DNA of 64,000 nt, taken from positions 62,001-126,000 of the forward strand of contig CAVVGT010000014.1 in NCBI GenBank assembly GCA_963747775.1. Direction: 5' to 3'. Under the pieces are notes generated by a model that saw only the letters and a program-made list of their open reading frames with translations, did no database searches and had not been told where the DNA came from. Positions 1 to 7,824 of this stretch are shown here, piece by piece; positions within the stretch are counted from its first letter, which is position 1, and every line of letters begins with the position of its first letter. Both the position numbers and the translations under genes were made by a program. This DNA is from JAGVSZ01 sp963747775. Its GTDB lineage: Bacteria > Pseudomonadota > Gammaproteobacteria > Burkholderiales > SG8-39.

Positions 1-1
1 C

Positions 2-952
2 GGCAACCACGTGCAGACCGGCGTGGTGACGGCGACGTCGATCGGCGCCTATGAAGCGAACCGGGTCCGCAAGCACGAGCACACGCGGCCCGACAAGGAA
101 GACGATCGTGTTCGCCACATGCAGGCGCTCAATGCCCAGACGGGGCCGGTGCTCGTGGCGTACCCGCGCGCACCGGAGATCGACGCGCTCCTCGCCGACG
201 CCGCGCGTGGCGCGCCCGACGCCGACGCGCGGCTCGAGGACGGCGTCCGCCACTCGATCTGGCCGATCCGCGATGCAGCCAGCATCGCCCGCGTGACGGC
301 GCTCTTAGACGACGTTCCGGCGCTCTACATCGCCGACGGGCATCATCGTTCGGCGGCTGCCGCGCGCGTGGCGGCCGCGCGGCGCGCGGCGCATGCGCGC
401 AGCACCGTCGAAGAGAGCCACGAATGGTTCCTGACCGTCGCGTTTCCGCACCACGAGCTGCGCATCCTCGACTACAACCGCGTGGTGCGCGATCTCGCCG
501 GAATGAGCCTCGAAGCGTTTCTCGCCCGGCTGCGCGAGAAATTCACCGTCGCCGCGAGCGGGGCGACGGTGCGGCCCGCGCGCCACGGCGAGTTCGGGCT
601 CTATGCGGGCGGGCGCTGGCACCGTCTGACCCTGCGCTCCGATCTCGCCGCCGTCGCGGATCCGGCCCGGCACCTCGATGTGAGCCTCCTGACCGACCAC
701 GTGCTGGTGCCGATCCTCGGCATCGGCGATCTGCGCACCGACCAGCGGGTCGACTTCGTGGGCGGCGGTCGGGGGCTTGCGGAGCTGGAGCGGCGCGTCG
801 ATTCAGGCGCAATGGCCGCGGCGTTTTCGCTCTATCCGACCCGGATGGAAGACCTGATGGCAATTGCCGATGCCGGCGAGGCGATGCCGCCGAAGTCCAC
901 CTGGTTCGATCCCAAGCTCGCCGACGGCCTGGTGTCGCACGTGCTCGACTGA
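2..952 (+). CDS. DUF1015 family protein, 5' end cut by the window
   Basis: The frame is open back to the window edge, so the true start lies upstream and only about 316 C-terminal residues are visible. DUF1015 proteins are conserved bacterial proteins of unsettled biochemical role. Recognisable blocks are HVQTGVV at the edge, RPDKEDDRVRH, the central YIADGHHRSAAA and the C-terminal STWFDPKL followed by a short tail ending VLD. The C-terminus looks complete, so the insertion sequence that begins just downstream did not truncate the gene. It faces the next non-mobile gene at 2151 convergently. Family assignment is firm; function is not known. Confidence 0.85.
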   Translation, partial: GNHVQTGVVTATSIGAYEANRVRKHEHTRPDKEDDRVRHMQALNAQTGPVLVAYPRAPEIDALLADAARGAPDADARLEDGVRHSIWPIRDAASIARVTALLDDVPALYIADGHHRSAAAARVAAARRAAHARSTVEESHEWFLTVAFPHHELRILDYNRVVRDLAGMSLEAFLARLREKFTVAASGATVRPARHGEFGLYAGGRWHRLTLRSDLAAVADPARHLDVSLLTDHVLVPILGIGDLRTDQRVDFVGGGRGLAELERRVDSGAMAAAFSLYPTRMEDLMAIADAGEAMPPKSTWFDPKLADGLVSHVLD

Positions 953-2130
953 GTAACCGTCTCCGAAGTCAAGAGTGGTGAAGCGAGCTGTCCCAAGGTT
1001 TATTTTTTCTGACCATGGCGTTGAGGGTGGTCAGCAGCTTGCGCATGCAGGCCACCAGGGCCACCTTGGGCAGCTTGCCGGCAGCGATGAGCCGTTGGTA
1101 GAAGGCTTTGATGACCGGGTTGCGGTTGGTAGCGGTCAGCGTTGCCATGTACAGCACGCGTCGGATCTCGAAGCGTCCGCCTTGCACACGGCGTCGGCCA
1201 CGCGCGGCACCCGAGTCACTGGCTATCGGGGCGACCCCGACCAAGGCAGCGATTTCGCGGCGGTTGAGCCGACCGAGCTCAGGCAGTTCGGCGATGAGCG
1301 TGGCACTGGCGATCGGCCCGATGCCGCGGGTGGACTGCAGCAGTGCATCGAGCTCGGCGAAGTGCTGACCGACATGGGCAATCATCTGCGCTTCGAGCTC
1401 GTCGAGCTGCGCTCGGATCGCCTGGATCATCGCCTCGATACTCGGGCGCACCATGAGAACAGCCAGTTGCAGCCGTTGGCGCTCGGCGATCAGCATGGTC
1501 AGCAGCTGGCGCCGGCGCGTGACCAGTGCGGCCAGTTGCTGCTGCTGGAGATCGGTAAGCGGACGGATGAAGCGCGCCAAGTCGTCGCGACGCGCCAGCA
1601 CGGCCGCCAGCTCGGCCAAGATGCGCGCATCGATGCGGTCGGTCTTGGCAAGACGCCCCATCGACTTGGCGAAGTCGCGTGCCTGCTTGGGGTTGACCAC
1701 GGCCACCGCCAGGCCGGCCGCCTGCAGCGCACAGGCCAGCGCCGCTTCGTAGCCACCGGTGGCTTCCATGACCACCAGCGCCACCCCCAACGGCTGCAGC
1801 GCCGCGGCGAGCGCCGTATGGCCCTCGGCGTCGTTCTCGAAGCGCTCGGCGCCAAGCTTGGCGCCGAGCGCGGCCACGTCGAGGTGCGCCTTGGCTACAT
1901 CAATTCCCACGAATACTGAGGAACCGGACATGGCCTTCATCTCCCTTGCTTGTGCATGCGCGCTCGATCGCGCGCGTAACCGTTCGGGCTCTATGAAGAC
2001 CAGCGCGGCATCCGTGCGCTCTCTACTCAGTCACGGGCTCAAGGGCCCAAGCGCCTACCAGGCTGCACGGGCCGGTCTGGCCGCCTCATCGGCGCTCAGA
2101 CTCTACCGCGCTGATCTGGTTTGAAGATAC
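953..2130 (-). mobile_element. IS110-family insertion sequence, approximate limits
   Basis: The element holds one transposase gene (969-1940, minus) and a non-coding stretch upstream of it, and lies between two intact convergent genes. IS110-group elements have no clear terminal inverted repeats, a short right end and a longer left end upstream of the transposase; the geometry here (at most 16 bp downstream, about 200 bp upstream) fits. The octamer GTAACCGT occurs at 953-960 and again at 1976-1983, which may be a core or target repeat or chance. Exact ends cannot be fixed without an empty site. Confidence 0.6.
969..1940 (-). CDS. IS110-family transposase (DEDD recombinase)
   Basis: This 323-residue protein cuts and rejoins DNA during IS110 transposition. 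The N-terminal RuvC-like DEDD domain shows GIDVAK with the first Asp near residue 14, MEATGGYE with the Glu near residue 60 and KTDRIDA near residue 100. A central helical region follows. The C-terminal Tnp domain carries RGIGPIASATL and SDSGAARGRRR, the latter holding the conserved serine of this family. Length is close to the usual 310-400, and no frameshift is visible, so the copy may be active. In studied relatives the protein works with a bridge RNA encoded in the element's non-coding end; see 1941-2150. Confidence 0.95.
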   Translation of the reverse strand: MKAMSGSSVFVGIDVAKAHLDVAALGAKLGAERFENDAEGHTALAAALQPLGVALVVMEATGGYEAALACALQAAGLAVAVVNPKQARDFAKSMGRLAKTDRIDARILAELAAVLARRDDLARFIRPLTDLQQQQLAALVTRRRQLLTMLIAERQRLQLAVLMVRPSIEAMIQAIRAQLDELEAQMIAHVGQHFAELDALLQSTRGIGPIASATLIAELPELGRLNRREIAALVGVAPIASDSGAARGRRRVQGGRFEIRRVLYMATLTATNRNPVIKAFYQRLIAAGKLPKVALVACMRKLLTTLNAMVRKNKPWDSSLHHS

Positions 2131-2150
2131 AAGCGCGCGCCGCGCCGCGG
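1941..2150 (-). other. Non-coding left end of the IS110 element; candidate bridge-RNA locus
   Basis: There is no convincing reading frame in this stretch, which sits directly upstream of the transposase and ends at the stop codon of the gene at 2151. In IS110-group elements the bridge RNA is transcribed from the non-coding end upstream of the transposase, and about 180 nt is the expected size. Short self-complementary blocks such as GGGCTCAAGGGCCC (near 2036-2049) are visible. I cannot fold it reliably by eye, so the RNA is an inference from family architecture. Confidence 0.3.
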
Positions 2151-3899
2151 TCAGCCGAGCGCCGAACCGCGATAGCGCAGCGCGAGGACGCCGATGTCGT
2201 CCTCCGGCGCGGCGTCGCCGGCGCAACGCTCGACGGCGGCGATCGCTGCTCCGACCAGGCCGGTCGCGCTCCCCTCCCGCGCACCGTCCAGCGCCGCCAG
2301 CAGGCGGTCGTCCCCGAACGGTCCTCCGCCCGCCGCGCGCGCACCCGTCAAGCCGGCAGTGTGGAGCAGCAGCGCGCTTCCGGGCGGAAGCCGCACTGCG
2401 CCGTCGGCGTAAGTCGCACCCTCGACCACTCCGATCGGCGGTCCACTGGTCGCGGCGAGTCGTGCGAAGTGTCCCGTGCCGAGTGCGACCGTCGGCGCGC
2501 CGTGTCCCGCATCCACGTATGTGAGCGTCCCGGTCGCGATATCGAGCAGGGCACACGACAGGCTGACCGACAGCCCGCCGTCGTTGCCGGCGAAGAGCGC
2601 ACGGTTCAGGTGCTCGACGGCGCGTGGCAACGTCGTGCGCGCCGTCTCGCGGCGCAGGATCGTGAGCGTGCGAACCATCATGAGCGCGGCTGGAAGGGCC
2701 TGCCCGTGCGCGGTGCCGGCCACCATGAGGAGCCGCGTCGAGTCGACGCAGAGCGCGTCGCAGAAACCTCCGCCGAACGCGCCTGCCGCGCGGGTGCGCG
2801 CGGCACAGTCGAATTCGGCCCGCGCCGGAAACAGCGAGCGCTCGTCGGGCAGCAGGTCGGCCCGGATCTCGCGCGCGAGCTCGAGATCGCGGCCCCGCCG
2901 CTCCTCCTCCATCTCGTCGCGCAGGTGCGCGATGATGTGCACGCTCGTGCTGCGTACCCGCCCCGACAGCGTCATCATGAACTTGCGGCTCACCTCGGGC
3001 ACGTTGAGCAGCCGGCCGAACAGCGTGTCGGCGTCGACGAGCAGCACGCGGCAGTCGGAGTCGGCGACCACGTAGGCCGAGACCGGCTCGCCGTCGATCA
3101 CGGACAGCTCGCCGGCGAAGTCGCCCGCCCCGATCGTCGAGAAGTTCGCCGAGTCGGGCGCGTCGGGATGCACGCGCAGGCGCCCGCTGAGCACGAACGT
3201 GAGCTTGTCGCTGCGCTCGCCCGGGCGCAGGAGCACCTCGCCGTCGGGGTACCGCACGATGCGGCATCCCGCGATGGCGTCCTCGACGAGCTGATAAGGC
3301 GCGCCGCGGAACACCTCGAACTGCGAGATGAAGCCGCGAATGCGCCGGTCGACGCCCTGACGCTCGTCGGCGAGCACCAGGGTCCCGTCGCCGCGCCAGA
3401 GCGGGACGCCGGCCGGGCTCGCGCGCTTGCGGCGATCGGGTCCGCGGGGTGCGTGCGCGGCGGCGCCGCCCTGCGCAGGCGCATGGCGCTTGAGCACCAG
3501 TTTCACGACGTTCTTTCCCGCGCGGCGGGCGTAGCTGCATTCGTCGGCGAACTGCTGCACCAGCCGCAGGCCGGAGGCTTCCACGGGCGCGTCGTCTGCG
3601 GCCGACTCCGGCATCGCGGAATGCTGGGCGATCGGGTTGAAGGCGCGCCCCGCGTCGATGACTTCGAGCGCAGCGGTGCGCTCGTTCACGCGCGCGCGGA
3701 GCTCGATCCGGGCGTCCCCCGTCGCCTCGCCGGCGCGGCGCAGGATGTTTCCGATCAGCTCGGTCGCGCACAGCTCGAGGCGGTGCACGTCCTCGGTGGC
3801 GAGCACGAACTCGGCCCCGAGCGCCTGGATCCAGTCTCGCGCGTGTTCCACCGCGGCGGCCTCGCCCGGCAGCGTGAGGCGTCGCGCCGTCTCAGCCAC
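2151..3899 (-). CDS. HATPase / cyclic-nucleotide-binding / SpoIIE-type PP2C regulator, probably degenerate phosphatase
   Basis: I place the start at GTG 3899 because AGGAGG lies seven bases upstream (3907-3912); the longer in-frame extension to 4031 has no ribosome site. The 582-residue product has three parts. Residues about 10-140 form an RsbW-like HATPase with N-box CATELIGNIL. Residues about 190-315 are a cNMP-binding fold (YPDGEVLLRPGE, GAGDFAGELSVIDGEP). Residues about 335-582 form a SpoIIE/RsbU-like PP2C domain. Such proteins usually run partner-switching stress signalling in the cytoplasm. Two expected metal-binding aspartates look replaced: GGDFYD reads GGGFCD and GDVSGHG reads GTAHGQA, while the last DD motif remains. 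It may therefore bind partners without dephosphorylating them. No anti-sigma factor gene is adjacent. Confidence 0.85.
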   Translation of the reverse strand: MAETARRLTLPGEAAAVEHARDWIQALGAEFVLATEDVHRLELCATELIGNILRRAGEATGDARIELRARVNERTAALEVIDAGRAFNPIAQHSAMPESAADDAPVEASGLRLVQQFADECSYARRAGKNVVKLVLKRHAPAQGGAAAHAPRGPDRRKRASPAGVPLWRGDGTLVLADERQGVDRRIRGFISQFEVFRGAPYQLVEDAIAGCRIVRYPDGEVLLRPGERSDKLTFVLSGRLRVHPDAPDSANFSTIGAGDFAGELSVIDGEPVSAYVVADSDCRVLLVDADTLFGRLLNVPEVSRKFMMTLSGRVRSTSVHIIAHLRDEMEEERRGRDLELAREIRADLLPDERSLFPARAEFDCAARTRAAGAFGGGFCDALCVDSTRLLMVAGTAHGQALPAALMMVRTLTILRRETARTTLPRAVEHLNRALFAGNDGGLSVSLSCALLDIATGTLTYVDAGHGAPTVALGTGHFARLAATSGPPIGVVEGATYADGAVRLPPGSALLLHTAGLTGARAAGGGPFGDDRLLAALDGAREGSATGLVGAAIAAVERCAGDAAPEDDIGVLALRYRGSALG

Positions 3900-4060
3900 G
3901 GGCCGGCCTCCTGCTCGGGATCGAACGCACTGCACAACGACCGGCCCGCACTTGCTACCCGCTCCTTCTGGCCCGCCAAAATCGGGGCCGACGGCGCGCA
4001 TCTTACCCGGCCGGCCCGCCAAAGCGCGCAACGGACCGGAATACTGGCTAAAATACCAGC

Positions 4061-5152
4061 ATGTCGCTCAAGACAACGCGTGGCGATCCGGGCGGCCCGA
4101 CCAAGGGGCGCGGCGCGCCGTCGAACCTCGAGGGGCGCTACGAATCGTGGCAGCGCGAGGTCGCGGATGACGGCTGGGCGCGCGCGGACGAGCCGCTGCC
4201 GGCGATCCGCACCGAGGTCATCCCGGAGCGGGCGAAGTCGATCATCGCGCACAACGACTCCCCCGACATTCCGTTCGACCAGTCAATCAACCCCTATCGC
4301 GGCTGTGAGCACGGTTGCGTCTATTGCTACGCGCGCCCGACCCACGCGTATCTCGGCCTCTCGCCCGGGCTCGACTTCGAGACGCGCATCTTCGCGAAGA
4401 CCAACGCGGCGGAGCTGCTGCTGCGCGAGCTCGCCGCGCCGGGCTACCGCGCGAGCGCGATCGCGCTCGGCGCCAACACCGATCCCTATCAACCCGCCGA
4501 GCGCGACCTGCGGATCACGCGGTCGATCCTCGAGGTGCTCGCCGAATGCGCCCATCCGTTCACGATCGTCACGAAGAATTCGCTGGTAGAGCGCGACGTC
4601 GACCTCGTCGCGCCGATGGCGGGGCGACGCATGGCGCGTGCGTACATCTCGGTGACCAACCTTGACGCGGACCTGGCGCGCAAACTCGAGCCGCGCGCCT
4701 CGGCACCCTACCGCAGGCTGGAGACGATCCGTCGGCTCACGGAGGCCGGAATTCCGGTCGGCGTGCTGGTCGCGCCGCTGATCCCGTTCGTGACCGATCG
4801 CTACATGGAGGAGATCCTCGAGCGAGCGCGCGAGGCGGGCGCGATCTCCGCCGGCTACATCCTGCTGCGGCTTCCCCAAGAAGTCGCGCCGCTCTTCAAG
4901 GCGTGGCTCGCCACGCATTACCCTCTCAAGGCAGAGCACGTGATGAGCCTCGTGCGCCAGATGCGCGGCGGCAAGGACTACGAGTCGACGTTCGGCGTCC
5001 GGCGGACCGGCTCCGGCAATTTCGCCGCACTGATCGCCAGGCGCTTCGCCCTCGCTTGCGAGCGGCTCGGCCTTGCGCGGGACGAGCGCCTGCCGCTCGA
5101 CGCCTCCCGGTTCCAGGCACCGCGCGTCGGACTGCAACTCGGGTTGTTCTGA
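4061..5152 (+). CDS. PA0069 family radical SAM protein
   Basis: The 363-residue protein carries the radical SAM cluster motif CEHGCVYCY near residue 86, which binds a 4Fe-4S cluster and S-adenosylmethionine. Preceding INPYRG and following LGANTDPYQPAER are typical of the PA0069/SplB-like group, whose substrate is not settled. The C-terminus has the family block RQMRGGKDYESTFG. The length matches relatives (about 350-380). The ATG has no clear ribosome site but TAAAAT lies at 4049-4054, six bases before it, so the message could be leaderless. The gene is divergent from the regulator at 2151-3899 and is followed by an inverted repeat at 5165. Confidence 0.92.
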   Translation: MSLKTTRGDPGGPTKGRGAPSNLEGRYESWQREVADDGWARADEPLPAIRTEVIPERAKSIIAHNDSPDIPFDQSINPYRGCEHGCVYCYARPTHAYLGLSPGLDFETRIFAKTNAAELLLRELAAPGYRASAIALGANTDPYQPAERDLRITRSILEVLAECAHPFTIVTKNSLVERDVDLVAPMAGRRMARAYISVTNLDADLARKLEPRASAPYRRLETIRRLTEAGIPVGVLVAPLIPFVTDRYMEEILERAREAGAISAGYILLRLPQEVAPLFKAWLATHYPLKAEHVMSLVRQMRGGKDYESTFGVRRTGSGNFAALIARRFALACERLGLARDERLPLDASRFQAPRVGLQLGLF

Positions 5153-5164
5153 CCCCAAGCGCCG

Positions 5165-5181
5165 CTTAAGAAGTTCTTAAG
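5165..5181. promoter_or_regulatory. 17-bp perfect inverted repeat, possible operator
   Basis: CTTAAGAAGTTCTTAAG reads as two 8-base arms around one central base, in an AT-rich pocket of a GC-rich genome. The one-base spacer makes a hairpin unlikely, so a dimeric protein-binding site is the better reading. It lies 12 bp after the radical SAM stop and 104 bp before the cytochrome c start, where a repressor or activator site would be expected. Confidence 0.4.
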
Positions 5182-5284
5182 CTTCCGTGAGCGAACATTT
5201 ACGAAACCCCGCCCGCGCGATTTCCTAAGCTCCCTCCCGTCCGGACACGTCGTCCGGTTGAGACTGCAGACCAGGAGGAAGGAC

Positions 5285-5794
5285 ATGAACGCGAAGCAAG
5301 CAGCAGTCGGCGCCGCCCTCGCGCTCGTCGCGGCCGGTAGTGCCGTCGCGGGCGACCAGGGCGCGGACCGCGCCACGCTCGAGCGCGGGAAGTATCTCTT
5401 GACGATCAGCGGCTGCAACGATTGCCATACGCCGCGCTACATGGAGGTGGACGGAAAGATCCCCGAGAGCGAGTGGCTGGTCGGCGCCCCGGTCGGATTC
5501 CAGGGGCCGTGGGGAACCACGTATCCGGCCAACCTGCGGCTCGCGGTGCACGCGATGTCGGAAGAGGCGTGGCTGACGCGCGCGCGCTCCAGCATGAAGC
5601 CGCCGATGCCCTGGTTCAACCTCGCGGCGATGAGCGACGCCGACCTGAAGGCGGTGTATCAGTACATCCGGGTGCTCGGCCCGAAGGGCAGCCCGGCGCC
5701 CCAGTACGCCCCGCCCGGACAGCAGGTGAACACGCCGTATTTCGTCTTTGTCCCACAGAACCTGCCGCCCGCACCTCGTGCCGCGGCGCGATAA
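5285..5794 (+). CDS. Secreted mono-haem cytochrome c family protein
   Basis: The 169-residue protein starts at ATG 5285, preceded by AGGAGGAAGGAC. Residues 1-22 form a signal peptide ending near AVAG, so it acts in the periplasm. One haem-binding motif, CNDCH, lies near residue 45, and a distal MKPPMPW supplies a likely axial methionine near residue 102. Similar single-haem proteins are electron carriers or subunits of periplasmic dehydrogenases. A small gene follows after 15 bp with its own GGAGG, suggesting an operon. An inverted repeat at 5165 may regulate it. The redox partner is not visible here. Confidence 0.85.
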   Translation: MNAKQAAVGAALALVAAGSAVAGDQGADRATLERGKYLLTISGCNDCHTPRYMEVDGKIPESEWLVGAPVGFQGPWGTTYPANLRLAVHAMSEEAWLTRARSSMKPPMPWFNLAAMSDADLKAVYQYIRVLGPKGSPAPQYAPPGQQVNTPYFVFVPQNLPPAPRAAAR

Positions 5795-5809
5795 CCGGAG
5801 GAAACCGCA

Positions 5810-5992
5810 ATGGAACGCATGATCCCGAACGAGCGGCAGATCGATCCGGCGGTATTCGCCGCGGCGCTCTCGGTGCTCCTCGAGCACACGCCGCATTCAG
5901 CGCGCGAGCGCGCGCTCGCCCAGGCCCGGCCCTACGTCGACGAGCGCGACTGGACGCGGTTGATGGCGGCGATCGCGCCGTTGGCGCTCTAG
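5810..5992 (+). CDS. Small conserved-looking protein, 60 residues, unknown function
   Basis: The short frame starts with ATG 5810 behind CGGAGGAAACCGCA, a good ribosome site, 15 bp after the cytochrome c stop. The product is mostly helical by composition, mixed charge, with no cysteines and no membrane segment. Its stop overlaps by four bases the stop of the convergent gene at 5989-7329. I do not recognise the family. The ribosome site and codon use support a real gene cotranscribed with the cytochrome. Confidence 0.6.
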   Translation: MERMIPNERQIDPAVFAAALSVLLEHTPHSARERALAQARPYVDERDWTRLMAAIAPLAL

Positions 5993-7329
5993 GCGGCGGT
6001 TTCGACGAGCCTCAGCGGCCGCCGCACGCACAGCCGGAAACGGCCGCGGCCGGTCTTCTCGATGCGTGCGCAGGCGTCGCGCTCGTCGAGGCGACGCTGC
6101 AGGAGGACGAGCCGCGCCTCGAGGTTGTCGCTGACGTCGGGCAGGCGGATCGTCGGGTCGAGGCGCAACTCGCGGTTGGTGAAATCGACGCGCTGGTGGT
6201 TCACGTAGTCGCGCGCCAGCTTCCAGAAGATCGCGCCCGCCACGCCTTTGATGAGGTAGTCCTCGCCGAGGAAGATGCTGTCGTTCGCGACGAAGCGGCG
6301 GATGACGACCGGGGCGCCCTCCACCGGCATCCGCCCGGCGGCGGCGGGCGGCGTCTCGTCCTGGCCCTCCATCGCCTGCAGGAGGTGGATGCCGGCGCCG
6401 AGCTGGGCGGCGAACGCGACCAGCGCGTCCTCGTCGTCGTAGCCGAAGCGCAGGTCCTCGGGACTTTCCACGTACAGCACGCCGACGAGCCGGTTGCACG
6501 CGCCGATCGGCACCGCGAGCTGGCTGCGCGATCCGGGCAGCCCCGGAAACGGGATCTCGGTCTCGAGCTGGTCGGCCATGCCGGCCGCGGCGACGCTGGC
6601 GCGGATCGCGCGGCCGTAGCCGAACTCGCTGGTCGCGTGCGAGATCCGGATCGGCGTGCATTCGCGCGCCGCCACGCCGATCACGCCTTGCCCGAGGGCG
6701 GTCTCCGAACCGACCCCGGACGATTCGTACCCGCCGCTCGCGACCGTGTAGAGCCGCTTTCCCGGCGCGTCGAGCATGAGCACCATGGCGTGATCGATCG
6801 CGAACTCGGCCGCGAGGCTCGCGAGCGCCTCGTCGAGCAGCGCCGCGAGATCGACGCAACCGGCGAGGCGCTGCGCCGCCCGTCGCACCGCGGCGAGCAG
6901 GCTGCGCCCGGGCGGGAGCGCGGGTTGCTCCCGCCCGGGCACGCGCTCGATCTCCAGCACCTGGTAGACGTCGGATCCGAGCAGCCGGAACACGCCGGCC
7001 ATCCCGGTGTGCGAGGCGATGCCGGCAAGCTTCGCCTTCATGCTCTCGAACAGCGGCCCTTGCGTTTCGGTGCGCAGGTAGCGCGCCGCGATCCGGTAGC
7101 GTGCGAGCGTGACCGGGTGCACCAGGTACAGCGTCACGCGCGGATTGGCGAGGACGTTCTCGCGCGTCTTGCTGAAGAACTGATAGGTGAGTGCGATGTG
7201 CGCGGCGTCGACGTAGTGCACCTGCGACACATAGGTGACGTTCGGAGTGCCGTCGGGGGCGCAGGTCGCCACCAGGCTCGGGATGACGCCCTCGAGGCAC
7301 TCCCGGATCGCGTCGACGGCCAGCGTCAA
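5989..7329 (-). CDS. PPOX-like flavin-barrel plus GAF domain protein
   Basis: The 446-residue protein opens with a pyridoxamine-phosphate-oxidase-like split barrel (residues about 1-130; GTPNVTYVSQV and the FSKTRENVLANPRVTLYLV region). A GAF sensor domain spans about 155-310, with LLDEALASLAAEF at its start and QLAVPIGACNRLVGVLYVES in the strand typical of GAF cores. The last 100 residues include a basic RLVLLQRRL segment that may be a winged-helix-like tail. No catalytic output domain is recognisable. Its ATG overlaps the upstream gene's TGA by four bases, so the two are translationally coupled. A flavin- or redox-sensing regulator is plausible but inferred. Confidence 0.7.
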   Translation of the reverse strand: MTLAVDAIRECLEGVIPSLVATCAPDGTPNVTYVSQVHYVDAAHIALTYQFFSKTRENVLANPRVTLYLVHPVTLARYRIAARYLRTETQGPLFESMKAKLAGIASHTGMAGVFRLLGSDVYQVLEIERVPGREQPALPPGRSLLAAVRRAAQRLAGCVDLAALLDEALASLAAEFAIDHAMVLMLDAPGKRLYTVASGGYESSGVGSETALGQGVIGVAARECTPIRISHATSEFGYGRAIRASVAAAGMADQLETEIPFPGLPGSRSQLAVPIGACNRLVGVLYVESPEDLRFGYDDEDALVAFAAQLGAGIHLLQAMEGQDETPPAAAGRMPVEGAPVVIRRFVANDSIFLGEDYLIKGVAGAIFWKLARDYVNHQRVDFTNRELRLDPTIRLPDVSDNLEARLVLLQRRLDERDACARIEKTGRGRFRLCVRRPLRLVETAA

Positions 7330-7814
7330 AGCCGCTTCCCCGCCTGCGGTCCCGGCGTCTGCACGAAGGCGGTCGACGGAGTGAAGCCGACCGCCACCAC
7401 GTCGGGTGCGTCGTAGGCGAACATCGTGCGCCCGAAGGTCTCGGGAAAGCCGCTGAGCAGGAGGTCGGCCAGCGCTGCGGCGGCGTTCGCGTCGATCAGC
7501 TCGAGGTCCCCGGGCTCGATCGCGCCGACCGAGGCGTCCGCGCCCTTGAGCTGGATCGTGCGGTGCGTGCTCGGCTGGCTGAAGATGGCGGCGATCACGC
7601 CCGTCGCGCGCAGATCGCGCAGCAACGTCGCCGATTGCGAGGCGAGCACGAACGCCGTCACGCGCCGGCGATCGGGTGCGACGCGACAGCCGAGCGCGCG
7701 GGCGACCGAGGGCACGTGCGCCGCGTCGCGCGACGCCACGGTGACCATGTGGCCGGTGCGGAGCAGCGCGTAGTTCGCTTCGTCCGCGAGCGGGCCGGGG
7801 CCGGACGTCGCCAT
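7326..7814 (-). CDS. Flavin split-barrel (PPOX-like) small protein
   Basis: The 162-residue protein begins near 7814 and shares the look of FMN-binding split-barrel proteins: RTGHMVTVASRD at the N-terminus, then a strand-rich core with TAFVLASQSATLLRDLRATGVIAA and a hydrophobic GDLELIDAN segment. It has no signal peptide. It is translated together with the PPOX-GAF gene through an ATGA overlap, which suggests the two barrels form a sensor pair or share a ligand. The enzymatic activity is unknown, and the family call rests on pattern rather than a diagnostic motif. Confidence 0.55.
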   Translation of the reverse strand: MATSGPGPLADEANYALLRTGHMVTVASRDAAHVPSVARALGCRVAPDRRRVTAFVLASQSATLLRDLRATGVIAAIFSQPSTHRTIQLKGADASVGAIEPGDLELIDANAAAALADLLLSGFPETFGRTMFAYDAPDVVAVGFTPSTAFVQTPGPQAGKRL

Positions 7815-7824
7815 GCAGCGGGTC

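Noticed and set aside
953..1983. GTAACCGT pair as a proven target-site duplication
   Set aside because: IS110 elements usually do not make duplications, and the right copy would leave a left end too short for a bridge RNA.
3900..4031. Extended N-terminus of the SpoIIE-like regulator
   Set aside because: No ribosome site precedes ATG 4031 and the added residues resemble untranslated sequence; GTG 3899 has AGGAGG at good spacing.
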